A stretch of 64,000 nucleotides of DNA from NCBI RefSeq assembly GCF_000204055.1, contig NW_006768787.1, positions 426,309 to 490,308 on the forward strand, read 5' to 3'. The notes beneath the pieces are model-generated. The model was given only the letters and a program-made list of their open reading frames with translations, was not told where the DNA came from and did not search any database. The position numbers were made by a program, and so were the translations under genes. This DNA is from Melampsora larici-populina 98AG31 (lineage: Eukaryota; Basidiomycota; Pucciniomycetes; Pucciniales; Melampsoraceae). The first letter of the stretch is position 1. Every line of letters begins with the position of its first letter. This document shows positions 1-12,072 of the stretch, piece after piece.

Positions 1-35
1 AAGCTAGAGACTTTATATTTCAAAGAGACTTGTTT

Positions 36-774
36 TTAGCTTTTCGTATGATGAATGAACTTTGAATTGTTGAGATATATCAAGGACTCACAGAATGAAA
101 GAATATAAACTCGACTTAAAAGACTGGTGAAAGACATCCACATTATGGGGATTCCTTTTGCTAATTGTGGATTAGGATTCCGAGGAAGTGTTGCAGCTTT
201 TTTCGCCCCGGAGGTGAAAAATTCACATAGATCATTATCAGTAAGTTTCTCCAATATGATCATATGAACCACATGAGTGCAGACTCACATAGGGTCATCA
301 CTGCCAAGCCAGCCATCAGTACGGTAGTAAGCAAGAAAGTCCTGACCAAAAATTGATAAGAGAGTAAATCCTCACTTTCGCAGAACAATAGATTGAATGA
401 TTGTACCTTAAAGTAAGAAGAAGTAAGTTCCGTACCACAGTTCTCATCCTCGTACCCAAATTGAGACATCCAGATCGAATTAAATTGAAAGAAATCATAA
501 AACAAATAATCCCATCAAAGACTACGTTCCCACCGAGATAAGAAAGCATAGACATGAGAGAAAAGATTCGAATTGTTGCAGTTTTAGATTTGATTGCATT
601 TGCTGGATTGAAGCCGGATTTAGCGATGCTCAGAAGGATGATTGTGCCGATTGAGATAAGTAGCATCAACATCGTAAGAATTGTAGCTACTACAAGCCAA
701 CATGCGCGTCTTTTGATCATGAAATAGATCAGGCTACAATAATGAATCCTGTTTCGACAAAGAAAGAGTGGCAA
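36..774 (-). CDS. Fragments of a multi-span membrane protein (fungal DUF6534-like)
   Basis: Three reading-frame blocks on the minus strand, read in the order 774-480, 505-260 and 272-36, make a plausible split gene. The first block has two hydrophobic stretches separated by a short loop (…LVVATILTMLMLLISIGTI…, then a second near FDGIICFMISF). The second has one (FLVRTFLLTTVLMAGLAV). The third ends with a segment close to RVYILSF. This order (basic loop, hydrophobic helix, FDGxI helix, then a helix followed by a short loop ending in YxLSxLxSL) is what I know from the basidiomycete DUF6534 membrane family. The junction between blocks one and two has GT and AG dinucleotides, but I did not fix exact exon ends. 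The amino-terminal helices, which should lie above position 780, were not found. It may be a partial or decayed copy, and its function is unknown. Confidence 0.4.
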
Positions 775-779
775 AGGAG

Positions 780-3584
780 ATATTAAGTTCGAGATTCATA
801 CCGCATCAGAAGTACTTACGAGCTGCCTTACTTACTGGACTATAGTTACGCTGAAGATCGCACAAGAAGTTTGTGCAAGATCAAAACTCAAATTTGTCCG
901 ACTTTGTATTAGACCGGTCGTAGCGCACCAAGCTGCCTAGAGTCATTAGATATTAGTCTTCGTGTTTAAATCAAAGAAACATAATATATCTCTATCAGGA
1001 ATTATTCACCCCAACTTCGGCTGAAGCTTGAGTAGCGTGCAATATGACCAAGAGACAAGCAAAGACAGAAGATGATCTTTTGTTTGGTACTTCATGGAAA
1101 AAATGTGAAAACTTTGCAAAAATGTATCCACTGATCAAGAGAAAAACGGGCTAGAGTAATGTTCATGTTCCATGGTCAGAAAAAAAGGTTCGGGAGACAC
1201 GTTAGTTGTCCGAAAGACTTGATCTTCATTCAAAACTTGAAGAAACTGAAACTGAATATAATTCAAAGAGTTGAAATATATCTTACTGCTGTGACGGTGA
1301 GTGTAAGGATGATCGAGGATGACATATAGGTTTGAAAAAGATGCGCAGGTCAAACACTTGTGAATGATATCTTTATAATGTCAATAATCAAAAGAAACTA
1401 TATGAGTGCAGGAAATTCCATGTCTTTAGATGAGGAATCCGAATGACAATGAAAAAGTTTGAAGAATTCGATGATCATTTTATTCCGAGCAATTGCGACT
1501 CCTAAGACGATGTTGGAAGACTTTTGCCACATAACATAGTATATTAAGGTTGGTACTTTTGGAACTGTGCGAGTCTTAGGAAATTGACGAAATCAAGTCC
1601 GTAAACCAGCTAGTCTTGATTCATGTTATCATTCCGGCGGAAGACCATTAATTGAAGTCACTTCGGGATCATATCTGATTCACTGAGAACCCCCCGAACG
1701 ATGACATTCCAAGCGAAACCTCGTATAGTCGCCGCCATCAAGCCTCTTTTGATTTCAGAAGGGGGCCGTACTCGATAATTAAAAATTAAAAATTCTCAAA
1801 TTGGAGAAAACAATCGTCCGACGTTTCGCAAAAGCTACTTTGAGGATGCTGTCGATGCGAGGGTCCCAAATATACCCTCGGCTCCTCAAAAACTTGAGAT
1901 CTGACTCGGCAGCGATTGGAGCTCTCCGATTGAATGTCTGGGGAGAAACATAATAAACCGCATTGAAACTCAGTCATGCCGTGAAACTTCTGCGTAATAA
2001 GATCGATAACCTCATGATAAATAATGATGAAGTAAGAAACGATATCTGTGGACCGCGATGCGTGTTTACAAAAGGCCTCCTTTATCGGTGCCGGTGAATG
2101 ACATCATGATCCGAGGCCAGCTCAGTCCAAAAAGCTTCGGAAGTGCTATCCGAGTCTCGGATCGTACGCTCAAATTTGAGCCCATCTGGAATCTGTCAAG
2201 TAGACAGTGCGGCGGTATGGGTTGACCGTTTGATCTGAACTTCAGATCACTTGTCGACTTCAAGAGATAGAATACGAACACCATAACATAGTGTTCATAT
2301 TCCTGCTGGGAAACCTGGTCCTGCAATATCACGGACTGAGTCTAGGCGTGGTTTACTGGCGATGCGTTCAAATTACGGTGGGGCGTTCGATCGATCCCGT
2401 TCAAGGCTACGGATTCTTCCCGGAGTTCCTTAATTGTCTCGATGAAAATTGACATGATGGTAATGACACTCTGAAGGAAGGCGCCGTTCGTTTAAGGAAG
2501 ACAGAACATCCATGATCTGATCCGTATCTTTCGCCGAACGGTTGCGACAAGGATTTTTATGAGGGAGGTTATCGGGTTGTCCGCGTCGATGTCACTTTAC
2601 TCGTTCTGCTGAGAGGGACTTTAGGTTAGACGGTAGACCTCAGGATCTCATGTCGAGTTGAGCACAGATCACACAAAGCTTCCAAACCTATTCTCATCAA
2701 TTCATCACAGTCCTTCATCTTTTTCAAGCCTTTTCTTATCTTTTATTGTTTCCGCCCTTTATGATCAACACCTGTCTGCCCCTGTCTGCGCTTCCCGCCC
2801 TTTTGTACTGTCCGAATATCGAACCCGTATCAGTTTACCACTCTTTACCGCCCCCAGCCGGCTACATGCATATAGGCACAAACCGCATTTTCAAAGCCTT
2901 CATGCCGTTTTGCGTATCTTCAAGGCGTGGGTTTCAAGCGACCCTTACGCCCACAAACCGAATCACTTCAAATTCAATAACAGTTACTAATCCTATTTGC
3001 AATCGATATATGAAGTTCATCTAAATTTTGAGAAAGATGGAATATGTGTAGAAGGAAACCAAATTATGAAATCGACTAACACCTTTTGACGGAAGATATC
3101 GTTTGATCTCAAGATGGACTTCTTGTTGGTCTAACTTGTGATTTATCTTCAATGGCTTGTAGAATCGGTCAAATATGCGCCATTCCCAGTTCAAGTGATG
3201 ATGTTCGAACAGTTCAAATCGAAATGAAGAATCAGTCTCGCTGACTCGCTTCACTGCTTACTTTGAATCTCAAGAGTATTTAAACTCATGGAAAGAAGCT
3301 CTTTTGATGAAGCAAGTTATCCAACCGATTCAACCTTCCAAGCTTATCTTCTACATTTCCAATCCAACACTCATTTACACACTCGTCTTACTGACTTCAT
3401 CCTTTCAAATTCAAATCAGACTTTTTTCAAGCTTGAATTCGATTTCGAATCGCCAAATTCAAGAAATCGTTCCCTGGTAGCGAACTACTTTGGAAATCCA
3501 ATTCACAACGTTTCTCGAGGATCAATTTTGAAGATTTCTCGAAAAGATCAACTGACTTGACAACAACGATCAACCGCAACGACG
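780..3584. other. No supported gene; short unexplained reading frames
   Basis: I see no convincing gene. Minus-strand frames at 1786-1977 and 2066-2332 and plus-strand frames at 2658-3024 are short and carry no motif I recognise. A 90-codon frame at 3288-3560 sits just upstream of the gene at 3585 in the same direction. It is separated from that gene by a stop, so it could be leader sequence or a small upstream frame. Confidence 0.35.
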
Positions 3585-5268
3585 ATGTATAACTTGATAC
3601 CACCTAATCATTTGAAGAAACATGATACACCACCACGCAAAAGTTTGAAAAGGCGTGCAAGTAGCATCATCGAAAGTTTGACCACCACTTTTAGTCATTC
3701 TGGAATTTCTTCAACTTCCGATTTATCCAATATAAAACCTCGAACTCCCATTATTATTACTACACCTGATTTAAAGATTCATACTAAAATTGAATTAAAT
3801 CAATTTTCAGCTCTTACTCAAAGAAAGTTAAATCATCATCATAGATCAAAACCATCTAAATTTAAAACACCTCATCACTATCAACCAAAAGATACGTTAG
3901 ATTCGAATTCTAATATTTCTGATTCTAAATCTAATATCTTTCAAGATTTTTTAAATTTAAATTCGAATTCTAAAAATCAAAAAGATAAACAAAACATCTC
4001 ATTAAGAACAAGTCAATCAAAATCATATCAAAACCAATCCAAACATCCATACCAATCATCATCAAAACAACATCACTATCATTACTCGAAATCCAGATTC
4101 ACCCAACAAAATACAATGAGATCTAAAGGAATGAATATCAGTAGTTTAGAAGAGGTTATGATGAATCATTTTGGTTCGGGTGATCAAACTTTTTCTTCTA
4201 ATCTTTCATTTTATAATCATACCATGCCTCATTCTAAGTCTGGTTTGAGTTTGAATTCAAATCGAAATCAGAACCACAATCAAAAGGAGAATCAAAACTC
4301 AGAACAAATGGTAATCGATGAAGTAAGTGATTTTTCAGTTTTATTTTCAAATTAGGCATTGGCCAAACTTTTCTTGATTTCTGAATGGAATGAATTTTGT
4401 GACTGATTTTGAATTTTTCTGAATGAATCTCGATCAGGTTGATGATCCATTAGGACTCTTTTCACCTACTGGCAGAGTACCTGTGAAAAGATCATTGAAT
4501 CAATTGAATTCAAAACCATTGGGAATCAAAGTCAAAACTCAAACCACTGATTCGGTGCGTTATAAACAAGATTTTGATCAGTTCTTTTTCTCGGATGATT
4601 TGTTAATGATTTGCTTGTTCTAGAAACCTTTTTCGATTTTATCACCTAATCCTTTTACTGAAACTTTTAGTGAATCTTCGAAAAAACCTGATCAAAGTTC
4701 ACAAAAGGTAAATCCCATGATTCTATCGCAATCCTTTTTCAACAAAATCAATACTAATTTTTTTTCTTTGTTTCTTTTTGAACAATGATAGAATGAAAAT
4801 CAACCAAAAGAAGAAAACACTCCAACCTTAAGCCAATCTACTGGATCAAACTCAATCAGTAGTTTCTATTCATTAAATTCATCTTTAAATCAATCACAAC
4901 CTGCAACTGTAACTCAAACTCAAGCTCAACAAAGATTACAAATGACCTTCCAAAATAGTTTAGTGAATTTCAATTCAGAATCTAAATCGGTTTCACCAAT
5001 TGAAAGGTTTTCGATTTTAAAAAATCCTTCAAACCGACATGAAACCGGATCTGTTTGGTCTATGGTAAACCCTTCTGATTCTTTACAATCTTTATCTTCT
5101 AATAATGTGGGGCAAAATAATCCTTCTACTACTACTACTATTACGGGACCGGGGACTGCAATGGGGAATGGGACGGGGGCGGGTAGTAATCTTCGAATCA
5201 ATTCGTTGAGGAAAAAACTTTCTCAAGGTTTTAAAGGGAGTTTACATAAAAGGTTTCGTAAGGCTTGA
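3585..5268 (+). CDS. Low-complexity Ser/Asn/Gln-rich protein, four exons, unknown function
   Basis: Four exons join in frame: 3585-4322, 4438-4554, 4624-4707 and 4792-5268. Introns start GTAAGT, GTGCGT and GTAAAT, end in AG, and all fall in phase 0. The protein is about 470 residues and dominated by Ser, Asn, Gln, His and Lys. It has a basic patch near residues 10-25 (KKHDTPPRKSLKRRASS), a short LFSPTGRVPVKRS motif near residue 253, and a basic carboxyl end (SLRKKLSQGF… then KRFRKA). No enzyme domain, signal peptide or membrane segment is visible. The composition suits a disordered nuclear or regulatory protein, but that is inference. The start at 3585 is the first ATG of the long frame. The gene is flanked downstream by a 32-bp tandem repeat. 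Confidence 0.6.
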
Positions 5269-5342
5269 AAGCGTTTTTTTCGAAACCTTTCTTTTTGACT
5301 TTCTTGTTTTTTTTTCTCTGAACATCTTGTATTACTTTTTTG

Positions 5343-5470
5343 TACTAATGTTGTGCTAATGATTTATTACTTGATACTAATGCCATCCTAATGATTTACT
5401 TCTTGATACTAATGTTGTGCTAATGATTTACTACTTGATACTAATGTTGTGTTGATTCTTTGTACTAATC
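5343..5470. repeat. 32-bp tandem repeat just downstream of a gene
   Basis: The motif TACTAATG recurs at 5343, 5375, 5407 and 5439, an exact 32-base period. Each unit carries a CTAATGATTTA block. A decayed copy follows at 5462. The array begins 75 bases after the stop codon of the preceding gene, so it probably lies in or next to that gene's 3' untranslated region. No function is evident. Confidence 0.75.
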
Positions 5471-5474
5471 TTTT

Positions 5475-6693
5475 TGTGCTAATGCTATGCTAATTTTTAT
5501 AATATTAATCATCTCCCAAACAAATCGACTTCTTGAGAAAAAGACGTAGAAAAAGGCTCTTGTTGTGGGTTAGAACATGATCTTCAGTATGTAACAGCCT
5601 TCTGTTCATATGATCACACGAATATATGTATATTCACACTACAAAGGGTGAGGACCGGTTAATCGTTATTGCAAGGGAACATAAGACGCATTTTTTAGCA
5701 ATCCAGATATTTGTTAGGTCTTTCTTTATACGTGTATGTTCTATAGATCATTCCACAAAGTAATCTTATCACAATTCTCATTGATGCTCACGGATTACAA
5801 CGATTTTTTGAATCTGTATGTATGAAGTCATGGGTCGCTTCGTAGCAACGTTTGGTATGTTGCAATTTGCAAGTAATCGTCGGTTGGTATGATGTGTTGA
5901 CAGTCAATTCCTTGACAGACTCATTTCTCGCGCTCGCTAGCTTAACACAGGTCCAAGCATCAACTTATTTGATCCAAGACTTCAGGCGATTCTTCTTGAG
6001 GCAGAGGTTTTTTTGCCATTGTGGTAAGCTGGGATTGCCTCAAAGGCGGCAGGTTTGTGTAAAATAAAGTTTTTGAGAGCTGAAAGAGGAGAAGACTCCG
6101 AGGCTTCAGTGACTCCTCGAGTGCCCGGCGTCCATTATGGAAGTTGCTACATGTTGTTTAAATAGCAAAATCATCTACGGTTTCCAAGCCTTAAGTTCTT
6201 GGCAGTCACAGAGATCTAGGGTCGCTGTTCTCCTTAAGCTTGGATAGTTCATAATTCAAGTGGATGAATGCATTATGCCACTGAGTACAACTCTCACTTG
6301 AGCACGAGCCACGAGGTGAACCGAACCCTAATCGGTGAGGTTCTTCGCGCCACCTATTCCGAGGCTTTGAAAAGGGAATCTTGAACGATTGATTTGACCT
6401 CGTGAAGAGCTTTGGAGTGAACGGATCGGCCAGCCCGTGTCACAATTATATTTCTCCAATCACCACGAGCGGGTGGCTAGATTCAAAGAATGAATGGCCA
6501 CATTTTTATGTTCGAGGCTTCAGGCGGAACAACCATATTTGACATTGAAATTGGTTTGCTATATAAGGCCGCTTTTGTCAAAGAGACAAGCTGAATCCCA
6601 TGACATTTGTTTTCACTCGCTAAATTTGCCTGATCTTTGCTCTATCTTCGTTGCTAACTTTAGCAAAAGACTTTAAAAACTTATTTTCTGAAA
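5475..6693. other. Intergenic, no supported gene
   Basis: No reading frame here looks coding. The short frames at 5852-6067 and 6494-6676 have no recognisable motif. The last 100 bases before 6694 are the likely promoter of the secreted-protein gene, although no clear TATA or initiator element stands out. Confidence 0.4.
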
Positions 6694-7242
6694 ATGTTCA
6701 ATCTTTTTCTCGTTGTTCTGCTCGTCGGAAATCTCGGGTCGCATATGTTCGTAGATGCCAATGCTTTCGACTGCACTTACGGTTGGAACATACCAAAGCC
6801 GGGGGAAAAGAAGTATTGTAGGTCTAACTCCAACGCTTCCTTTCACCCCTGTAGTCTTTCACGTCTTCAAATTCAATCAATGATTTATCATCTTGAGGGA
6901 TCATTGTGGACTGATTCAAGATTTCAAACACCTTCCTTCCTTCAAAAAAATTATACTCCAAGTGTGTCAATCATATACCAAAAATGCCGACCCGGTTTAC
7001 CATTATTGTGATTGGTGTGGAAGGAATGATGGACTGATACCAGGTGAGAAAAAGTTTGCTTGTGTTCTAGAATCGATGGCAAAATGTGAATATTGAGCTT
7101 AACTTTCTGATTTGATGGGTCATCGCCACATACAGCTGCTGTTGACTGTGTAGACCCCAATGGAGTTCTAATGGCCCCGAAGATAAAAGTACTTTGTAAT
7201 GTCGCAATTTATCAAGGTGACGGGGACAGACCTATTGGTTGA
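6694..7242 (+). CDS. Small secreted cysteine-containing protein, three exons (candidate effector-like)
   Basis: Exons 6694-6817, 6963-7085 and 7136-7242 join in frame to give 117 residues; introns are GTAGGT…AG (145 bases) and GTGAAT…CAG (50 bases). The first 24 or so residues are a typical signal peptide (a hydrophobic core NLFLVVLLVGNL, then small residues before AFDC). The mature part has about eight cysteines. It contains the same short motif twice, PGEKKY near residue 40 and PGEKKF near residue 70, the second being followed by ACV. That suggests an internal duplication. No catalytic domain is visible. A short, secreted, cysteine-rich protein in a rust-like genome suggests a secreted effector-type protein, but no family was recognised and the role is inference. 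The start is the only ATG that gives a signal peptide. Confidence 0.65.
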
Positions 7243-7320
7243 GTCTACTTCCATATTTCATCTCAGACTAAATCAAACTGCCTTTAGATATCTTTGGGAG
7301 ATCTCATTGAGTTTTGATGT

Positions 7321-7534
7321 TTACGGTACTCAAAACAATCAGGTTCGTGCTACCTTTCTTGAAAACCTGCTTTCAAAATGTCGTTTTTGTGGGGAAAATG
7401 AACTGTAGAAAAATCCAAAAACAAAGTTCCAGCGAATTCCCAGGAATTCCCCCGCCAAAAGGTCAACTTTGAATCTATGTTTTTGACATTTTTTGAAAAA
7501 GGTGGCACGAACCTGATTGTTTTGAGTACCGTAA
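7321..7534. mobile_element. Short inverted-repeat element (MITE-like)
   Basis: About 37 bases at 7321-7358 (starting TTACGGTACTCAAAACAATC) are repeated in inverted orientation at 7498-7534 with one mismatch. Weaker pairing continues inward through TTCAAAA and TGTC. The whole unit is 214 bases, has no coding capacity, and both ends read TA next to CGGTACTC. That fits a TA-target MITE, but the TA is also part of the palindrome, so the target duplication is not proven. Confidence 0.65.
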
Positions 7535-8766
7535 TTGATCAAAGAAAACTTGAAGAGAGGGTTTTTTAATACGCAATTGTATAATGATTGAAGACTAATT
7601 TTTTGAAATTTGGCTCTAAATTCCTAAAATTCGAATAATCAAAAGAGTGCTTGCATCGGGACCCGGATCATGTTGTGAGAACGTATCATTGCGCGACTCA
7701 AGTTGTGTTTCAACGTAAGTTTACCTGCTAGAAATTAACTCATTCGCACTTAAGCATATAATACATATTCACTCATTGACTGACTAATGGTTTCTATGGA
7801 TCAAACTTGATCATGTTGGGTATGGTATCTAGAATGTCCTCAAGATAAGTGTAACACGCAGAACCACGCCAATTCTTGAGATGAACTGTTGTTATTTATT
7901 TGTCTCTGCACGTTTGTTGGACTTTTTGATATACCCTAATGATGAGGGGAAATGTCACTCACTTAATTTGATACAAATTAAAACACTAGCGATGAATCTT
8001 TTTAAGATAAAACATTTGCTAGTCAATCAATGCAAAGAAAACCAATGAACTTCATTCTGGAGAATTGCGAAGGAAGTTTAATTGACTTTGGCCAATAGGA
8101 GGACTCAGGTCAAAACATTCACAGCTAAATCTCTACGAGACGGTATTTTTTTACAGCTACATACCAGTTGAGGTAGTTGATTGCTTGGGGGGGATGTGGT
8201 CAACAGGTTTTCCTTTCGTAAATTTATGGCTCATAAGAAATCCAGTTGTCCTTGAAGGCCCAAGAGGGCGTCCTGTTTGTGTATAAAGTTGACCACAAAT
8301 CTTTAGAATTCGGACAAGTTGGTACACGGTCAAAACGGTAGAAAAAAATGACTTGACCCCTCCAAATCGCTTGGGAATGAGTGGTAAACTGAATGATGTG
8401 AATCAATAGACTCGATTCGTGTTTAGGTTATCAACCAAACATCATACATATCTACAAATCAGTTTCTTGGTTTAGGTCTGCCGATTACTTACACGCCTTG
8501 ACCAAGAGGAAAGATTGGACAGCTTTCAAGGTCTTGCTTTTTATGCAAAAACAAGAGTATCAGTTTAAACTAAAACTCAGATCATGATCTCCAAAAGAAT
8601 GGCAAGTTTTATGATGTCTATCTATGTCTATCGAGTATTTTCCTTTTTGTTTTCAAAAATTCTGTAAGAATTTCAAACTAAAAAAGGTCTCCCCTCTTTG
8701 AAAACAAAAGAAGATTTATATATCAAGAAAGAAAAATGTAATGAGAATGAAAAAAGATTGAGTTTC
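7535..8766. other. Intergenic, no supported gene
   Basis: No coding region is supported. Frames on both strands are short and have no recognisable motifs. The last part, 8600-8766, is the 3' flank of the minus-strand QCR10 gene. Confidence 0.4.
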
Positions 8767-9266
8767 CTAGAATGGTTTATCACATTCTGGAATTTTAGAT
8801 TCATAATAACCAGCCACCTAAAAGTTTTCAACATGATACAAAAATAAATCAGCTGTTTGGAATCTAAATTGATCAAAACCAGTTGGAAGAAAAACCAAAC
8901 GTACTCCTGGAATGTTCTTCAATACGTCATTTTGAAATCTAGGACTAAACAAAATCAAATTTTCAAGTCATTGAGGTCGTAAGTTTTGACAATCGATTTG
9001 AACACCAAGTCGAAACTTACATTGCAGATGCAAAAAGAGTCACAGCACAACCTACACCTGCACCCCAAAGCTGAACAAAAGGAAAAAAAACGTCAACAAA
9101 TGAGTGAATAAGACTAATATAGGTTTACGGAGAGACTTACTCCTAAAGTTGGAATCCATTTAGATACGGTTTGTGACGTGATACCCATCAGATGAGGTCT
9201 TGGTTTGATTACTGGAGAGTACTTGGGTTTCCTGATGGTTCGGTTGGGAATGGAATTCAGGTTCAT
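8767..9266 (-). CDS. QCR10: Cytochrome bc1 complex subunit 10
   Basis: Four exons on the minus strand (9266-9141, 9070-9021, 8944-8905, 8817-8767) join in frame to 88 residues; introns of 70, 76 and 87 bases are all GT-AG. The protein matches the small Qcr10 family in order: a basic amino end with SQTVSKWIPTLG, one transmembrane helix starting LWGAGVGCAVTLFASA, then IPRFQNDVLKNIPG, and a conserved tail GYYESKIPECDKPF. Family members are about 75-90 residues, so the length fits. It is an accessory subunit of ubiquinol-cytochrome c reductase in the inner mitochondrial membrane. It is transcribed away from the E2 gene that starts at 9695, so the 428 bases between the two starts probably hold both promoters. 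Confidence 0.9.
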
Positions 9267-9694
9267 TAGAATTAATTGTATTGTGATGGATTTGTTGGGT
9301 TTGAATATAAGCTTACATCATTGAGGGGTTCATTTTGTTCTATTGATTATGATTAAGCTGGATTGAGACTTTTCGTTTGATATGGATTGAGACAGTTCTA
9401 GGCTGAGGTGAAATGCGATTGAGAATGAGATGGATTGCGATTCGATTGAACGGATCAGAACGGCGAGTATGGTATTCAGTATACGTATATTCTTCAGGCT
9501 TAGGTATGCTTGTACCCAGATGGCCGTTTCAGTAGAAATTCATTTAAACTCTACTGTCCTGTATGTGACAGCCGAAACAATAACAACCGAATCCGATTCA
9601 CCACTCAACAATTCACCGACAACACACCACCAACTCAGCACAACTCACCAACACCAGTCTTACTTTCAACTTTACATCCAATCAAACTTCAATC
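9267..9694. promoter_or_regulatory. Shared divergent promoter region of QCR10 and the E2 gene
   Basis: The ATG of QCR10 (minus, 9266) and that of the E2 gene (plus, 9695) are 428 bases apart and point away from each other. No other gene fits between them. I see repeated GATTGAGA and GAGATGGATTG words at about 9360-9440 but no element I can name. Confidence 0.5.
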
Positions 9695-10623
9695 ATGGCT
9701 TCATCTTCAAACAGTAATTCAATCTCACAAACTGAACCAAAGAATAATCAAAATTCTACACCAATCTCACTTAATTCAAATGTTACAAAAAGGTTAGTTT
9801 CTCAAAAAAAAATCATCCTTAATGATGACTTTCTTATCATCTTTGCGAGAAAAAGAGACTGATCTTTTGTTTTTCCTTTGTTCTTTTATAGACTTTCATC
9901 TGAACTTATGACTCTTATGGTACACTTTATCTTTTAAACATTTCGGATTTACTTTCTCGCTTGAAACTTACCAGAATTTTTTTCTTTAGATGTCTGCTTC
10001 TACTGGAATTTCAGCTTTTCCAGTTGGTGGTGATTTGACCAAATGGACTGGTACCATTGTAGGGCCATCTGATACAGTAAGTTTCTTTATCTCTAAACCA
10101 TCTGATTTGTACCGTTGAAATGATCTTGATTTTACAATTTTTTGGGTTTATAGGTCTATGATTCATTGAAATTTAAAATCTCACTTTCTTTTCCCTCAAA
10201 TTATCCTTTTGTTCCACCTATTGTTAAATTCGAATCACCCTGTTATCGTAAGTTTTTGTCTTCTTCTAAAAAAAGAATCCGTTTCAAATTTCCTCAAAAT
10301 ACTAATATTTCCCTTTTCGGTTTAGATCCAAATGTTGATCTTCATGGGAATATTTGTCTTGATATTTTGAAAGAGAAATGGTCAGCTGTATTATCTGTTC
10401 AAACCATTTTAATTTCAATTCAATCTCTTTTTGGTGGTAAGTTCTTTCTCTTCAGCCTTGTATACAATTGCCTTTTTCAGACTTCCTCCAATTAATCAAC
10501 TTTTTTTGACCTATAGAACCTAATAATGAATCACCCTTAAATGTAGAAGCTGCTGAATTATGGGATAATCAAAATGAATTCAAAAAACGATTGTTATTAA
10601 GCTATAAACCGATTTCTGAATAA
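9695..10623 (+). CDS. UBC11: Ubiquitin-conjugating enzyme E2, UBE2C/UBC11 type
   Basis: Six exons (9695-9792, 9892-9919, 9990-10076, 10154-10247, 10326-10436, 10517-10623) join in frame to 174 residues with GT-AG introns. After a Ser/Asn-rich amino extension of about 30 residues comes [13 protein letters not shown], then [38 protein letters not shown], and the active-site block [14 protein letters not shown] with catalytic Cys at about residue 113. The tail has [16 protein letters not shown] and AAELWDN. The LMTLMMS…GISAFP signature is specific to the UBE2C/Ubc11/UbcP4 class, which works with the anaphase-promoting complex to ubiquitinate mitotic cyclins. I use the yeast symbol as a class label. 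The protein looks intact. It is divergent to QCR10. Confidence 0.92.
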
Positions 10624-12072
10624 ACTATACACATTTTTAATCTGTTTTTTTCTATATTAATATCTTCCTTTCATTTCACTAGAATTGATGATTCTTTTCT
10701 GGATCTTTTCACTTTTATCTAACATCTTGAGAGTATCTCTTAATTCATTTTCTATTTGTTTTCTTCTTGAATTATCTTTGATTTGTAGTCTATTGGAAAT
10801 TCAAGTGGATGTAATCAATTTTTTGGAACCCCTGGTGCATTTAATCAACTGATTTACCTTTTTGAGCTATGGAGTTTCCATTTGCGGGTGTGTGTTTGAT
10901 AGTACTGTCATTGTCGACTCTTAGGTATGATATTCGAAATTTGGGGGTGGCAGCTCGCCATGTACTCCAATTTGTATCAGATGACTTTCCGCGTTTGGCA
11001 CAATAGTAGATTATAAGGCACTTCCTGGCCAACTTGAAGCCCACTAATATATTGCCCAAAAATCAATATGCAGGCACACCTTGAACAAAATTCCCCTTTT
11101 GAGGTAAAGGGACACCTTTGAGCCAATTTCTTGATCACCATAAATTTTCAATAGAGGGAGGGGAACCATATTGATTGGTGTGAAGTGACATCTAGCATAA
11201 TGGATTGGCTCAATATGGACAATCAGCATAAATACTTGTTCAGATATGATACTTTGGAAAGCAACCCGATTTAATGAGTGTAGCGTTCCTCTCATAACTG
11301 GATTGCTGAGACAGTATGTGGCTATTTGATTGTTTTCCAATCGGGAAAGTGTTCAACTTTTGACATAATGCTACCCAACAATGGATTTGTGATTTTGCAG
11401 AAATGACTATTACACATTTGTGGGTTTACTATTGCTGTGGGGAGTTTGGAAGGAGCTGACTCAATTGAGAACATGGATGCTATGTAGTGTGGTGAGTCAT
11501 TGCAAAACAGCCTTGCCTTCATTGCTTTTGAGGTTGGATTTGGTAGAAGATGTGTTGAGAGCATTACAAATCCAATCCAATATTCTATATCCTACATTGA
11601 CACCATAATGTACTGATGGTACAGTACACTCACTATAGATATCAATGTCATTTTGCAATTCAAGCACAAAAAAAGATGCAGCACGAGATGCTATAGTACC
11701 ACATCCTTACGTCAAAATTCATTGCACCATGTTGGATGCATTTGTCATCACACAAAGAATATAAAAATGTCTCAAGAATATAACACACATGAGCAATCTT
11801 TTTACCAAGTGAAATACTATACTATGACTACTACAGATTATATAATACAACAACATGCTCTTATGCTAAAAATGTTCTTTACTGCTTTGTACGTACATAT
11901 AACTGATTGTATTGGATCACGTATAAGTTGAACATTGAATCCTCGTCTTTATCACTCCAAATCACGTTGCAACTCTTCTGTATCCAATGTCGTATGGCCA
12001 TCCCACCATTGTGAATCCCGTACCCTGATGAGCTTGAAATCTGTCCTCAGCCTTCGAAAAATTCAACACGGT
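10624..12072. other. Intergenic or decayed repeat, no supported gene
   Basis: Overlapping short minus-strand frames at 10841-11059, 11044-11340 and 11322-11564 together could be a decayed element, since they run on in one direction. No motif allowed me to name it. 11640-11930 is AT-rich with nothing recognisable. Confidence 0.3.
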
